Positions 6,905 through 13,403 of a stretch of DNA of 13,403 nucleotides are shown one piece after another. The stretch comes from Lachnospiraceae bacterium (lineage in GTDB: Bacteria > Bacillota > Clostridia > Lachnospirales > Lachnospiraceae). The position numbers and the translations under genes are program-made. The stretch spans positions 1-13,403 of the forward strand of contig CAAHDV010000225.1 in assembly GCA_900770535.1 (NCBI GenBank), given 5' to 3'. The notes beneath the pieces are model-generated. The model saw only the letters and a program-made list of their open reading frames with translations, had not been told where the DNA came from and did not search any database. Each line of letters opens with the position of its first letter. Position 1 is the stretch's first letter.

Positions 6905-8559
6905 CATTTTTTTAGAATATGCGCGTACAACAGCAGCACCCCATAGCAGAAGGACAGCAGCAGAATCTGACCGGAGGTCTTGAGAAAAAGCGGCGCAGCG
7001 CTGGTGGGATCGGGAAGGAATCCGCCGATAAAATAGTGAATGCCGATGGCAAGGAACAGCAGGATGGCCGGTTTGGCGATCATGTCCCAGGCATTCCAGA
7101 TGAAGGCAATCCGCCGTTTTAAGGACCACAGGTGCGCCATGGCCAGGAACATTTCGCTGACCAGCATTCCACAGAGGTAGCCGTAGATCCCGAAAACGGG
7201 AATGGCAGCCACCACGAAGCAGAGCCGCAGCAGCATTGCGGCGACGCTTTGCAGGAACGTGGTGCGGGTACAGCCAAGGCCGTTTAAGATGCTGCCCATG
7301 GTGGCAGCCAGGTAGAGGAACGGACAGAGCCAGGCCAGGATCTGCATGCAGCGTCCGGCCTCTTCTTCTTTGAAAACGCTGATGCCCAGGGGCAGTCCGA
7401 ACAGGACGAAAATCCCGATGCAGAGAATACCCATATAAAGGCTGTAGCGCAGCGCCATGGCAACGCTTCCTGAAATGCTTTCTGTGTGTCCTTCCGCCTG
7501 GTCCTTTGCCACGCTGGGAAGCAGCAGAACGGCAATGGAATTGGTGATGGCGGAGGGAAACAGGATGAAGGGCAGGGCCATGCCGGTGAGGATGCCGTAG
7601 ACGGAAAAGGCCTCCGCGTCACTTAGGCCCGACATCTGCAGGCGGTTGGGAATCCAGACGGCCTCGGCACCTGCGAGGAGATTTAAAATCAGGCGGTTTC
7701 CCATGAGGGGGAGCGCCAGGGACATGAGCGAAAGGAAACAGGTGGAGACATCAGCCGGAACCTGCATGCGCGTGGTTCGGGCAGTGCTGCCTGGAACCTG
7801 CGGAGTGGAAGCAACAGTCCTGGAGCCTGTGGCACTGCCTGAAAATTGCGGCGTGGATGCGGAAATCACGGAATCCGCGCCACTGTGGGAATTCTCCGGA
7901 CCGGCATTTCGCCCCTGGGGCGGAAACAGCACCAGGCACAGCAGATTAAAGGATGCCGCCCCGATCTCTCCGATCAGATGCCCGTACACAGCCAGCCGCA
8001 CGGTGATCTCCGTACCCTCTGCCGCCCATTTCCCGGCAATCAGGAATACCAGGGCCATGCGGACGACCTGCTCTGCCACCTGGGAGAAGGCAGGAACGCG
8101 GGATTTCTGGGCACCATAGCAGTAGCCGTTGGCGCAGGCGTGGAAGGAGGCAAAGGGCAGGGAAAGGCCCATGACCGGAAGATACAAAGCGCAGCGTGGT
8201 TCCATGAGGATGCGCGCCGCGATCCAGTCCGGGTAACGGCAGATCAGAAAGGTGAGAAAGCCGGAGAGCGCCATGGAGATACAGAGGCCGGTGCGAAAGA
8301 CCCGGCGTCCCTGGCTTTCATGGGCGGCTATGTACTGGGAGAGGGCAGTCTGGATGGCACCGCCACAGAGGGCAAAGCAGATGCCATAGACCGGATGCAC
8401 CATATTGTAGATGCCAAGTCCCTCGGCGCCGATGGTGCGGGAAAGAAATATACGGTAGAAAAAGCCCAGGAGGCGGCAGAGAAAGCCTGCGGCCGTGAGC
8501 AGCAGCGTGCCGGTGAGAAAGACACGCTTTTTCTCGGAAAGACCGGAATAAAAAGACAT
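6904..8559 (-). CDS. SpoVB/MurJ-like polysaccharide or lipid-linked precursor flippase (MOP superfamily)
   Basis: A 551-residue, strongly hydrophobic protein with about a dozen predicted membrane segments from residue ~13 onward. The N-terminal GTLLLTAAGFLCRLLGFFYRI followed by IGAEGLGIYNMVHPVYGI is the typical start of the SpoVB-like branch of the MOP flippases, which move lipid-linked sugar precursors across the membrane; SpoVB itself acts in spore cortex formation. The substrate cannot be read from the sequence. Residues ~212-270 form a soluble Ser/Thr/Pro-rich loop between the two halves of the transporter, with a 16-residue tandem repeat. The start at 8559 has GGGGG about eight bases upstream, embedded in a long hairpin. 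The gene lies 124 bases downstream of fbp on the same strand. Its TGA stop (6904-6906) abuts the T-run of the convergent terminator. Confidence 0.85.
   Translation of the reverse strand: MSFYSGLSEKKRVFLTGTLLLTAAGFLCRLLGFFYRIFLSRTIGAEGLGIYNMVHPVYGICFALCGGAIQTALSQYIAAHESQGRRVFRTGLCISMALSGFLTFLICRYPDWIAARILMEPRCALYLPVMGLSLPFASFHACANGYCYGAQKSRVPAFSQVAEQVVRMALVFLIAGKWAAEGTEITVRLAVYGHLIGEIGAASFNLLCLVLFPPQGRNAGPENSHSGADSVISASTPQFSGSATGSRTVASTPQVPGSTARTTRMQVPADVSTCFLSLMSLALPLMGNRLILNLLAGAEAVWIPNRLQMSGLSDAEAFSVYGILTGMALPFILFPSAITNSIAVLLLPSVAKDQAEGHTESISGSVAMALRYSLYMGILCIGIFVLFGLPLGISVFKEEEAGRCMQILAWLCPFLYLAATMGSILNGLGCTRTTFLQSVAAMLLRLCFVVAAIPVFGIYGYLCGMLVSEMFLAMAHLWSLKRRIAFIWNAWDMIAKPAILLFLAIGIHYFIGGFLPDPTSAAPLFLKTSGQILLLSFCYGVLLLYAHILKK
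7765..7860 (-). repeat. Two tandem 48-bp imperfect units in the flippase loop
   Basis: The units 7813-7860 and 7765-7812 encode flippase residues 234-249 (ASTPQFSGSATGSRTV) and 250-265 (ASTPQVPGSTARTTRM). Bases 7787-7812 and 7835-7860 agree at 21 of 26 positions, and the rest has diverged. This is a small in-frame duplication in the low-complexity loop linking the two halves of the transporter. Confidence 0.65.
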
Positions 8560-8638
8560 AAAGCAGCCCCCGGCCGGAAATCTTATTACAGGATATGAAA
8601 TTCCTGTAAAGATCAGAACCGACCGTGGGGCTGCTTTT
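8560..8638 (-). promoter_or_regulatory. Long hairpin covering the flippase ribosome site
   Basis: The outer arms AAAGCAGCCCC (8560-8570) and GGGGCTGCTTT (8627-8637) pair perfectly over 11 bp. Pairing continues inward through CGGCCGG against CCGACCGT with one bulge and a wobble, and ends in an inner stem TTACAGGA / TCCTGTAA. Nearly the whole 79-base interval folds. On the minus strand the 3' arm contains the GGGGG that serves as the flippase ribosome site and ends right at its ATG (8557-8559). It could limit translation, or act as a terminator between fbp and the flippase, since a T-rich stretch continues into the first codons. On the plus strand it also ends in TTTT, but no plus-strand gene ends here. 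Confidence 0.6.
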
Positions 8639-8649
8639 GCATGTTCAAA

Positions 8650-8677
8650 CGGGAAAGGCGCTGTTGACGCATTCCCG
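8650..8677 (-). terminator. Weak hairpin just after fbp
   Basis: CGGGAAAGGCG (8650-8660) and CGCATTCCCG (8668-8677) form a stem with one A-A mismatch around a 7-base loop, starting 6 bases beyond the fbp stop on the minus strand. Only TTT follows, so it is a weak or partial terminator, or an mRNA 3'-end stabiliser that allows readthrough toward the flippase gene. Confidence 0.4.
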
Positions 8678-8683
8678 GGCGAT

Positions 8684-10672
8684 TTAGTTTTTGATATAGC
8701 GTTCTACCAGAAGTCCACTGTGATAAGCCATAAGAAGCTGCTCCAGATCTGCAATCTTCTCCCGGAGCACAGCACCGGTATCGGTGTCGCCCACTAGCTT
8801 TCTGCGGTCCGCGTGCCGGACGATGACGCTGTCGGAGTGGATGTCGATCTCGCGCTCAATGGCAGCCTCGGTGGATTCAAAGGGCTCTAAGGCAGACAGG
8901 ATCAGGCCGTAGGAGTTGTAGGTTAAGGTGTAGCCTGCAATGCCGGTCTCTTTCTGGTATGCCTTGGAGAAGCCGCCGTCAATGACCAGGATCTTGCCTC
9001 CGCATTTGACCGGGCTCTCGCCGTTCTTGGAGCGGACCGGAACGTGGCCGTTGATGATATGGCTGCCCTTCTCCGGCAGTCCGAATTCGGCCAGAATGTG
9101 GTTGACCACGGTCTCGTTCTCCAGATAGCGGTAATATGGGTTCTTCTTTTCGGTGTGGGTTTCCTTCTCTGCCAGGAAATAGCGCTCAAAGGTTGCCATC
9201 TTGTCCTTGCCAAAGAGCGGGGAATCCGGATTCAGCCAGATGTACCACATGATATCGCGGCCCAGCGTCTTCTCGCGCTCCGATACGCCCATGAAAGCTT
9301 TGCGGATGTAGCTCTCCAGAATATCATAGAGGGCACGGCCGTGGAAGTAAGAGCCATTGATCTCGATTTCCTTGAAGCTTCCGTCCTCATTTAACGGGAT
9401 GCAGCCGTGGTAGAGCAGGTTTCCGTTGTAAATCTTGTAAAGGTTTCCCTTGGCCAGCAGGAATTTTACATGCTGCTGGAGCTTTTCACAGTTTAAGAAG
9501 GCCTTGCTCAAGCGGTCCATGATATCTGCCTCAATCGGGGTGTAGGCGTACGGATCCTTCGGGTCGATGGTCGGGAAGTTGGTATCCAGCAGGTCGTAGG
9601 TGCGCGGAACCAGGTTTCCATTCTCATCCGGAATATCCAGGGTGATGGTACCATGCTCGTAGTCGATGCGGTGCAGGAGGTTTCGCTGCTCCATATGGTA
9701 TTCCGGATGCGCCTTGATGAGCTGTCCCTCAGCCTTGAACTGGATGATGGAGATGGCCTTGTGCATCTTTAGGTTGACCTCTACCTCGTACTGGTTCAGC
9801 TCGTTGGAACCCTTTAACTTAAAGCAGGTGCACGGGTCATCCTTGTAGGTGTTTAAGGCGAAGGTGGCAAGGGGCAGCAGGTTGATGCCGTAGCCATCCT
9901 CTAAAATATCCAGGTTTCCGTAGCGGGCGCAGATACGGATGACGTTGGCAATGCAGCCCGGCTGGCCTGCGGCAGCGCCCATCCACAGCACGTCGTGGTT
10001 GCCCCACTGGATGTCCACGGAGTGGTAGCTCATGAGCTTGTCCATGATCTTGTGCGGGCCCGGGCCTCGGTCGAAGATGTCGCCCACGATATGTAAGTGG
10101 TCAATGACCAGGCGCTGGATGAGCTGGCTCATGGCAATAATGCATTCCCGGCCGCGGCCGACGTGGATGATAGTGTTGACAATGGCATTATAATAGGAAG
10201 CCTTGTCCACACTGTCATCTTTTTCGGTGATGAGCTCTTCCAGGATGTAGGCAAAATCCGGCGGCATGGCCTTGCGGACCTTGGAGCGGGTGTATTTGCT
10301 GGCTGCGCGCTTGCAGATCTCAATAAGGCGGTACAGGGTGATGCGGTACCACTCATCCTTGTCTTCGGTGACCTTTAAGAGCTGGTCCATTTTCTCTCTG
10401 GGATAGTAGATCAGTGTGGCAAGGGTACGCTTGTCCTGCTGGGACAGGGTATTGCCGAATACCTCGTTAACCTTGCGGCGCACGGATCCGGAACCGTTCT
10501 TCAGCACGTGGGCAAACGCCTCGTCCTCACCGTGGATGTCGGTAAGAAAGTGCTCCGTTCCTTTTGGAAGGTTTAAGATGGCCTCCATGTTGATGACTTC
10601 GGTAGAAGCGGCCGCGATGGTTGGATACAGGTCAGCAAGCCGCTCTAAATAACGGATTTCCGGGTAATTCAT
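8684..10672 (-). CDS. fbp: Fructose-1,6-bisphosphatase class III
   Basis: Hydrolyses fructose-1,6-bisphosphate to fructose-6-phosphate, the gluconeogenic step opposing phosphofructokinase. The 662 residues match the length of the Firmicute class III family, which is unrelated to class I/II enzymes and has a Mn-dependent calcineurin-like metallophosphatase core. That core is visible in order: FLTDIHGEDEAF near residue 50, GDIFDRGPGPHK, WGNHDVLWMGA, and near the C-terminus INGHVPVRSKNGESP with VIDGGFSKAY. I place the start at 10672 rather than at the upstream in-frame ATG (10696), because AAGGAGG lies five bases before it on the minus strand and the protein then begins MNYPEIRYLERL, as in the family. 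It is transcribed divergently from the cysteine desulfurase operon, from an extended -10 promoter. No CcpA-type cre site was evident. Confidence 0.96.
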   Translation of the reverse strand: MNYPEIRYLERLADLYPTIAAASTEVINMEAILNLPKGTEHFLTDIHGEDEAFAHVLKNGSGSVRRKVNEVFGNTLSQQDKRTLATLIYYPREKMDQLLKVTEDKDEWYRITLYRLIEICKRAASKYTRSKVRKAMPPDFAYILEELITEKDDSVDKASYYNAIVNTIIHVGRGRECIIAMSQLIQRLVIDHLHIVGDIFDRGPGPHKIMDKLMSYHSVDIQWGNHDVLWMGAAAGQPGCIANVIRICARYGNLDILEDGYGINLLPLATFALNTYKDDPCTCFKLKGSNELNQYEVEVNLKMHKAISIIQFKAEGQLIKAHPEYHMEQRNLLHRIDYEHGTITLDIPDENGNLVPRTYDLLDTNFPTIDPKDPYAYTPIEADIMDRLSKAFLNCEKLQQHVKFLLAKGNLYKIYNGNLLYHGCIPLNEDGSFKEIEINGSYFHGRALYDILESYIRKAFMGVSEREKTLGRDIMWYIWLNPDSPLFGKDKMATFERYFLAEKETHTEKKNPYYRYLENETVVNHILAEFGLPEKGSHIINGHVPVRSKNGESPVKCGGKILVIDGGFSKAYQKETGIAGYTLTYNSYGLILSALEPFESTEAAIEREIDIHSDSVIVRHADRRKLVGDTDTGAVLREKIADLEQLLMAYHSGLLVERYIKN

Positions 10673-10712
10673 ACAAACCTCCTTGTTTGCGATCATAATA
10701 TATGATAGATTG

Positions 10713-10723
10713 ATTATACCATA
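10713..10723 (-). promoter_or_regulatory. Extended -10 promoter for fbp
   Basis: On the minus strand the sequence reads TATGGTATAAT, a consensus extended -10 (TRTGnTATAAT), about 41 bases before the fbp ATG. No good -35 lies 17 bases upstream, which fits an extended -10 promoter. An inverted repeat ATCATA-ATA-TATGAT (10692-10706) sits at the expected transcription start and could be an operator or a 5' mRNA feature. Confidence 0.65.
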
Positions 10724-10801
10724 GATACCGTCAAAAGCCGGGGCGGGGATTGTACTTTTTCGGGAAATCGAGAAAAATTTTCATAAATTTGTTAATTCCT
10801 A

Positions 10802-10830
10802 TTGAAATACTATGAAATAAATACTATAAT
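10802..10830 (+). promoter_or_regulatory. Sigma-A promoter of the sulfur operon
   Basis: TTGAAA (10802-10807) and a perfect TATAAT (10825-10830) are separated by exactly 17 bases, in an AT-rich stretch 50 bases before the cysteine desulfurase start. A 9-bp direct repeat AAATACTAT (10805-10813 and 10819-10827, offset 14) overlaps both the -35 and the -10, a position where a repressor would act. No regulator gene such as iscR lies within the window next to it. Confidence 0.82.
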
Positions 10831-10879
10831 ATGCCTGTCAAATTTAAAATATATCTTTCCAGGAAAGGTGGATTTATAG

Positions 10880-12064
10880 ATGAAGAAAACAATCTATTTG
10901 GATAATGCGGCAACAACCAAAACCAGACCGGAAGTTGTAGAGGCTATGCTTCCGTACTTTACTGAGTTTTACGGAAACCCGTCTTCTATTTACAGCTTCT
11001 CTGACGAGCCGAAGAAGGCAGTAGCAAACGGTCGTGAGATCATTGCAAAATCAATTGGCGCAAAGACCAATGAGCTGTACTTTACCGGCGGCGGCAGCGA
11101 GTCCGACAACTGGGCATTAAAGGCAACCGCAGAGGCATACAAGAGCAAGGGCAACCACATCATCACCAGCAAGATCGAGCATCACGCAATCCTGCATACC
11201 TGCGAGTGGCTGGAGAAAAACGGTTTTGAGGTTACTTACATCGACGTAGACGAGAATGGTGTTCTGAAGTTAGACGAGTTAAAGAAAGCCATCCGTCCGA
11301 CTACCATCCTCATTTCCGTTATGTTCGCAAACAATGAGATCGGAACCATTCAGCCGATTAAGGAGATTGGCCAGATCGCGAAAGAGCATGGAATCCTGTT
11401 CCACACCGACGCCGTTCAGGCATACGGACATGTGCCGATTAACGTAGATGAGTTAAACATCGACATGATGAGTGCCAGCGGCCACAAGATCAACGGACCG
11501 AAGGGCATCGGCTTCCTCTACATCCGTACCGGTGTGAAGATCCGTTCCTTCATCCATGGCGGCGCGCAAGAGCGCAAACGCCGTGCAGGTACTGAGAACG
11601 TAACCGGCATTGTTGGTTTCGGCAAGGCAGCAGAGATCGCTGCGGCAAGCATGGAAGAACGCTCCAAATACGAGAGCGAGCTGCGTGACTACCTGATGGA
11701 CCGTGTAATGGCAGAGATTCCGTACGCACGCATCAACGGCAGCCGTGAGAACCGTCTTCCGAACAACGCAAACTTCTCCTTCCAGTTTATCGAGGGTGAG
11801 TCTATGCTGATCATGTTAGACGACAAGGGTATCTGCGGTTCCAGCGGTTCCGCATGTACTTCCGGTTCTCTGGATCCGTCCCATGTCCTGCTTGCCATCG
11901 GTCTTCCTCACGAGATCGCTCATGGCTCCCTGCGCTTAACCTTAAGCGAGGAGACCACCAAAGAGGACATCGACTACACCGTAGACAACTTAAAGGCAAT
12001 CGTGGCAAGACTGCGCAGCATGTCTCCGCTGTACGAGGATTTCATCAAGCATCAGGCAAAGTAA
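10880..12064 (+). CDS. nifS: Cysteine desulfurase (NifS/IscS type)
   Basis: PLP enzyme that converts L-cysteine to L-alanine and holds the sulfur as an enzyme persulfide for transfer to acceptors. At 394 residues it has the full family length. It begins IYLDNAATT. The PLP-stacking His is in IEHHAIL (100-106), the Asp and Gln cofactor contacts are in HTDAVQ (Asp177, Gln180), the Schiff-base lysine is Lys203 in SGHKINGPKG, and the persulfide cysteine is Cys326 in SSGSACTSGS. The ribosome site AAGGTGG (10865-10871) is eight bases upstream of the ATG. The next genes encode the scaffold and the tRNA thiolase, so the likely acceptors are IscU/NifU and MnmA. Confidence 0.96.
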   Translation: MKKTIYLDNAATTKTRPEVVEAMLPYFTEFYGNPSSIYSFSDEPKKAVANGREIIAKSIGAKTNELYFTGGGSESDNWALKATAEAYKSKGNHIITSKIEHHAILHTCEWLEKNGFEVTYIDVDENGVLKLDELKKAIRPTTILISVMFANNEIGTIQPIKEIGQIAKEHGILFHTDAVQAYGHVPINVDELNIDMMSASGHKINGPKGIGFLYIRTGVKIRSFIHGGAQERKRRAGTENVTGIVGFGKAAEIAAASMEERSKYESELRDYLMDRVMAEIPYARINGSRENRLPNNANFSFQFIEGESMLIMLDDKGICGSSGSACTSGSLDPSHVLLAIGLPHEIAHGSLRLTLSEETTKEDIDYTVDNLKAIVARLRSMSPLYEDFIKHQAK

Positions 12065-12095
12065 TTGGTTTTCATAAGAAAAGGAGATAAACACT

Positions 12096-12533
12096 ATGTA
12101 TTCAGATAAAGTTATGGATCATTTCCAGCATCCGAGAAATGTAGGCGAGATTGAGAACGCCAGCGGTGTCGGCACCGTCGGCAACGCAAAGTGCGGCGAT
12201 ATCATGAGAATTTACCTGGACATCGATGACAACGGCATCATCCGGGACTGTAAGTTCAAAACCTTCGGCTGTGGCGCTGCAGTAGCAACCAGCAGCATGG
12301 CAACTGAGATGGTAAAGGGCAAATCCATTCAGGAAGCCCTGGAAGTAACCAACAAGGCTGTTATGGAGGCCCTGGACGGACTTCCGCCGGTAAAGGTACA
12401 CTGTTCCTTACTGGCAGAGGAAGCCATTCACGCAGCTCTGTGGGATTACGCTGAGAAGAACGGCATCAAGATCGAAGGTCTGGAGAAGCCGAAGTCCGAT
12501 ATCAGCGAAGGCGAAGAGGAAGAAGAATATTGA
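12096..12533 (+). CDS. iscU: Fe-S cluster assembly scaffold (IscU/NifU N-terminal type)
   Basis: Scaffold on which sulfur from the neighbouring desulfurase and iron are built into [2Fe-2S] clusters. The 145 residues contain only the NifU_N/IscU domain. The ligand residues are present: Cys33 and Asp35 in NAKCGD, Cys59 in FGCGAA, and Cys103 preceded by His102 in [11 protein letters not shown]. The classic IscU chaperone-binding LPPVK motif is present (LPPVKVHC, residues 96-103). An extra Cys52 is not a family ligand. The protein ends in a run of glutamates (SEGEEEEEY), an acidic tail common in clostridial homologues. AAGGAG at 12081-12086 serves as the ribosome site, 31 bases after nifS. The last four bases overlap the start of mnmA. 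Confidence 0.95.
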   Translation: MYSDKVMDHFQHPRNVGEIENASGVGTVGNAKCGDIMRIYLDIDDNGIIRDCKFKTFGCGAAVATSSMATEMVKGKSIQEALEVTNKAVMEALDGLPPVKVHCSLLAEEAIHAALWDYAEKNGIKIEGLEKPKSDISEGEEEEEY

Positions 12534-13403
12534 TTCAGGCAGAGAACAAAAAGAAAGTAGTAGTTGGAATGTCAGGCGGCGTCGATTCATCGGTTGCCGC
12601 CTGGCTTTTAAAACAGCAGGGGTATGACGTCATCGGCGTCACCATGCAAATCTGGCAGGATGAAGAGGAGACCGCGCAGCAGGAAAACGGAGGCTGTTGT
12701 GGTCTTTCTGCCGTTGATGACGCAAGACGCGTGGCATGGCAGTTAGAGATCCCCTACTATGTCATGAACTTCAAAAAGGAGTTCAAGGACAATGTCATGG
12801 ACTATTTTGTGGGCGAATATTTATGCGGGCGCACTCCGAACCCCTGCATTGCCTGCAACCGCTATGTAAAGTGGGAGTCCCTGTTAAAGCGAAGCCTTGA
12901 CATCGGGGCAGATTACATTGCCACCGGCCATTATGCCAGAGTGGAACAGCTGCCAAATGGCAGATATGCCTTAAAGAAATCCGCCACCGCGGCAAAGGAT
13001 CAGACCTATGCACTGTATAACCTGACCCAGGAGCAGCTGTCTCACACGCTCATGCCTGTTGGCGAGTACACCAAGGACCAGATCCGCAAGATCGCGGAGG
13101 ATATTGGTCTGCAGGTGGCTCACAAGGCGGACAGCCAGGAAATCTGTTTCATTCCGGATAATGATTATGCGGGCTTTATTGAGCGCGAGGCAGAAAACGT
13201 TCCGGGACCGGGCAATTTTGTGACGGCAGACGGTACGGTCATTGGTCGCCATGAGGGCATTACCCATTACACCATCGGCCAGAGAAAGGGCTTAAACCTT
13301 GCCATGGGACATCCGGTATTCGTGACGGAAATCCGCCCGGAGACCAACGAGGTGGTCATTGGCGAGGCGGGAGATGTATTCACGGACACCCTGGTCTGCA
13401 ATA
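12530..13403 (+). CDS. mnmA: tRNA-specific 2-thiouridylase MnmA, 3' truncated
   Basis: Adenylates and thiolates U34 in the anticodon of Lys, Glu and Gln tRNAs, using persulfide sulfur delivered from the desulfurase. The window ends inside the gene after 291 codons of an expected ~355-365. The PP-loop GMSGGVDSS (13-21), the first catalytic cysteine in [12 protein letters not shown] (Cys109), ATGHYARV (131-138), [10 protein letters not shown], and the second catalytic cysteine in SQEICFIPD (Cys206) are all present. The only in-frame ATG near the start (12569) falls inside the PP-loop, so translation must begin earlier. The TTG at 12530, preceded by AGAGGAAG seven bases upstream, is the best candidate. 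It overlaps the iscU stop as TTGA, which suggests coupled translation of scaffold and thiolase. Confidence 0.94.
   Translation, partial: MIQAENKKKVVVGMSGGVDSSVAAWLLKQQGYDVIGVTMQIWQDEEETAQQENGGCCGLSAVDDARRVAWQLEIPYYVMNFKKEFKDNVMDYFVGEYLCGRTPNPCIACNRYVKWESLLKRSLDIGADYIATGHYARVEQLPNGRYALKKSATAAKDQTYALYNLTQEQLSHTLMPVGEYTKDQIRKIAEDIGLQVAHKADSQEICFIPDNDYAGFIEREAENVPGPGNFVTADGTVIGRHEGITHYTIGQRKGLNLAMGHPVFVTEIRPETNEVVIGEAGDVFTDTLVCN

Noticed and set aside
7846..8598. 250-codon plus-strand open frame antisense to the flippase
   Set aside because: It lies wholly opposite a convincing membrane protein gene, its translation is Gly/Lys/Arg-rich without recognisable domains, and it has no suitable ribosome site; it is a GC-codon shadow.
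10673..10696. Upstream in-frame ATG extending fbp by eight residues
   Set aside because: The perfect AAGGAGG site lies between it and the ATG at 10672, and the extension would translate through that site.
10713..10734. TTGACG as a -35 box for fbp
   Set aside because: Only 10 bases separate it from TATAAT, too short for a sigma-A promoter; the extended -10 explains the promoter better.
1..13403. CRISPR arrays, tRNA or rRNA genes, prophage, defence systems
   Set aside because: No regularly spaced repeats, cloverleaf-like sequences, integrase or nuclease/toxin signatures were seen on either strand.

Overview
The window looks like a contig from a low-to-mid GC Firmicute, most likely a gut Lachnospiraceae (Clostridia). 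This rests on recognisable family signatures: a class III (Firmicute-type) fructose-1,6-bisphosphatase, a NifS-NifU-MnmA sulfur operon, a MetA with the acetyl-CoA-type specificity residue, a clostridial-type LigA variant, strong AGGAGG-like ribosome sites and sigma-A promoters. Bases 1-19 are not biological: they match the 3' end of the Illumina TruSeq adapter, so the window starts at an untrimmed contig edge.

Layout. (1) Bases 20-4027, plus strand: a tight run of ligA (5' truncated, NAD-dependent DNA ligase), metA (homoserine O-acyltransferase, predicted acetyl-type), maf (nucleotide pyrophosphatase) and a small RelA/SpoT-type alarmone synthetase whose lysine/glutamate-rich tail is cut by a TAG. 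A hairpin terminator follows. (2) Bases 4173-6904: the C-terminal remnant of an ISL3-like transposase (minus strand) abuts the start of one long gene that fuses MobB, MobA and MoeA, the last steps of molybdenum cofactor assembly. A long terminator-like hairpin closes the segment, which is visibly more AT-rich than its neighbours in the lines sampled. (3) Bases 6904-10672, minus strand: a SpoVB/MurJ-like flippase with an unusual Ser/Thr-rich repeated loop, preceded by a long hairpin that covers its ribosome site, and the class III fbp upstream of it. (4) Bases 10673-10879: a divergent promoter region. (5) Bases 10880 to the end, plus strand: cysteine desulfurase, IscU/NifU-type scaffold and tRNA 2-thiouridylase mnmA (3' truncated). 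The desulfurase supplies sulfur both to Fe-S clusters on the scaffold and to MnmA for U34 thiolation.

Most of the content is housekeeping. I do not see a defence system, prophage or CRISPR array. The most unusual items are the three-domain molybdenum cofactor gene with an internal ribosome site exactly at the MoeA boundary, the mobile-element scar and paired hairpins that bracket it, the interrupted tail of the alarmone synthetase, the ligase lacking the motif IV lysine, and the hairpin over the flippase start.
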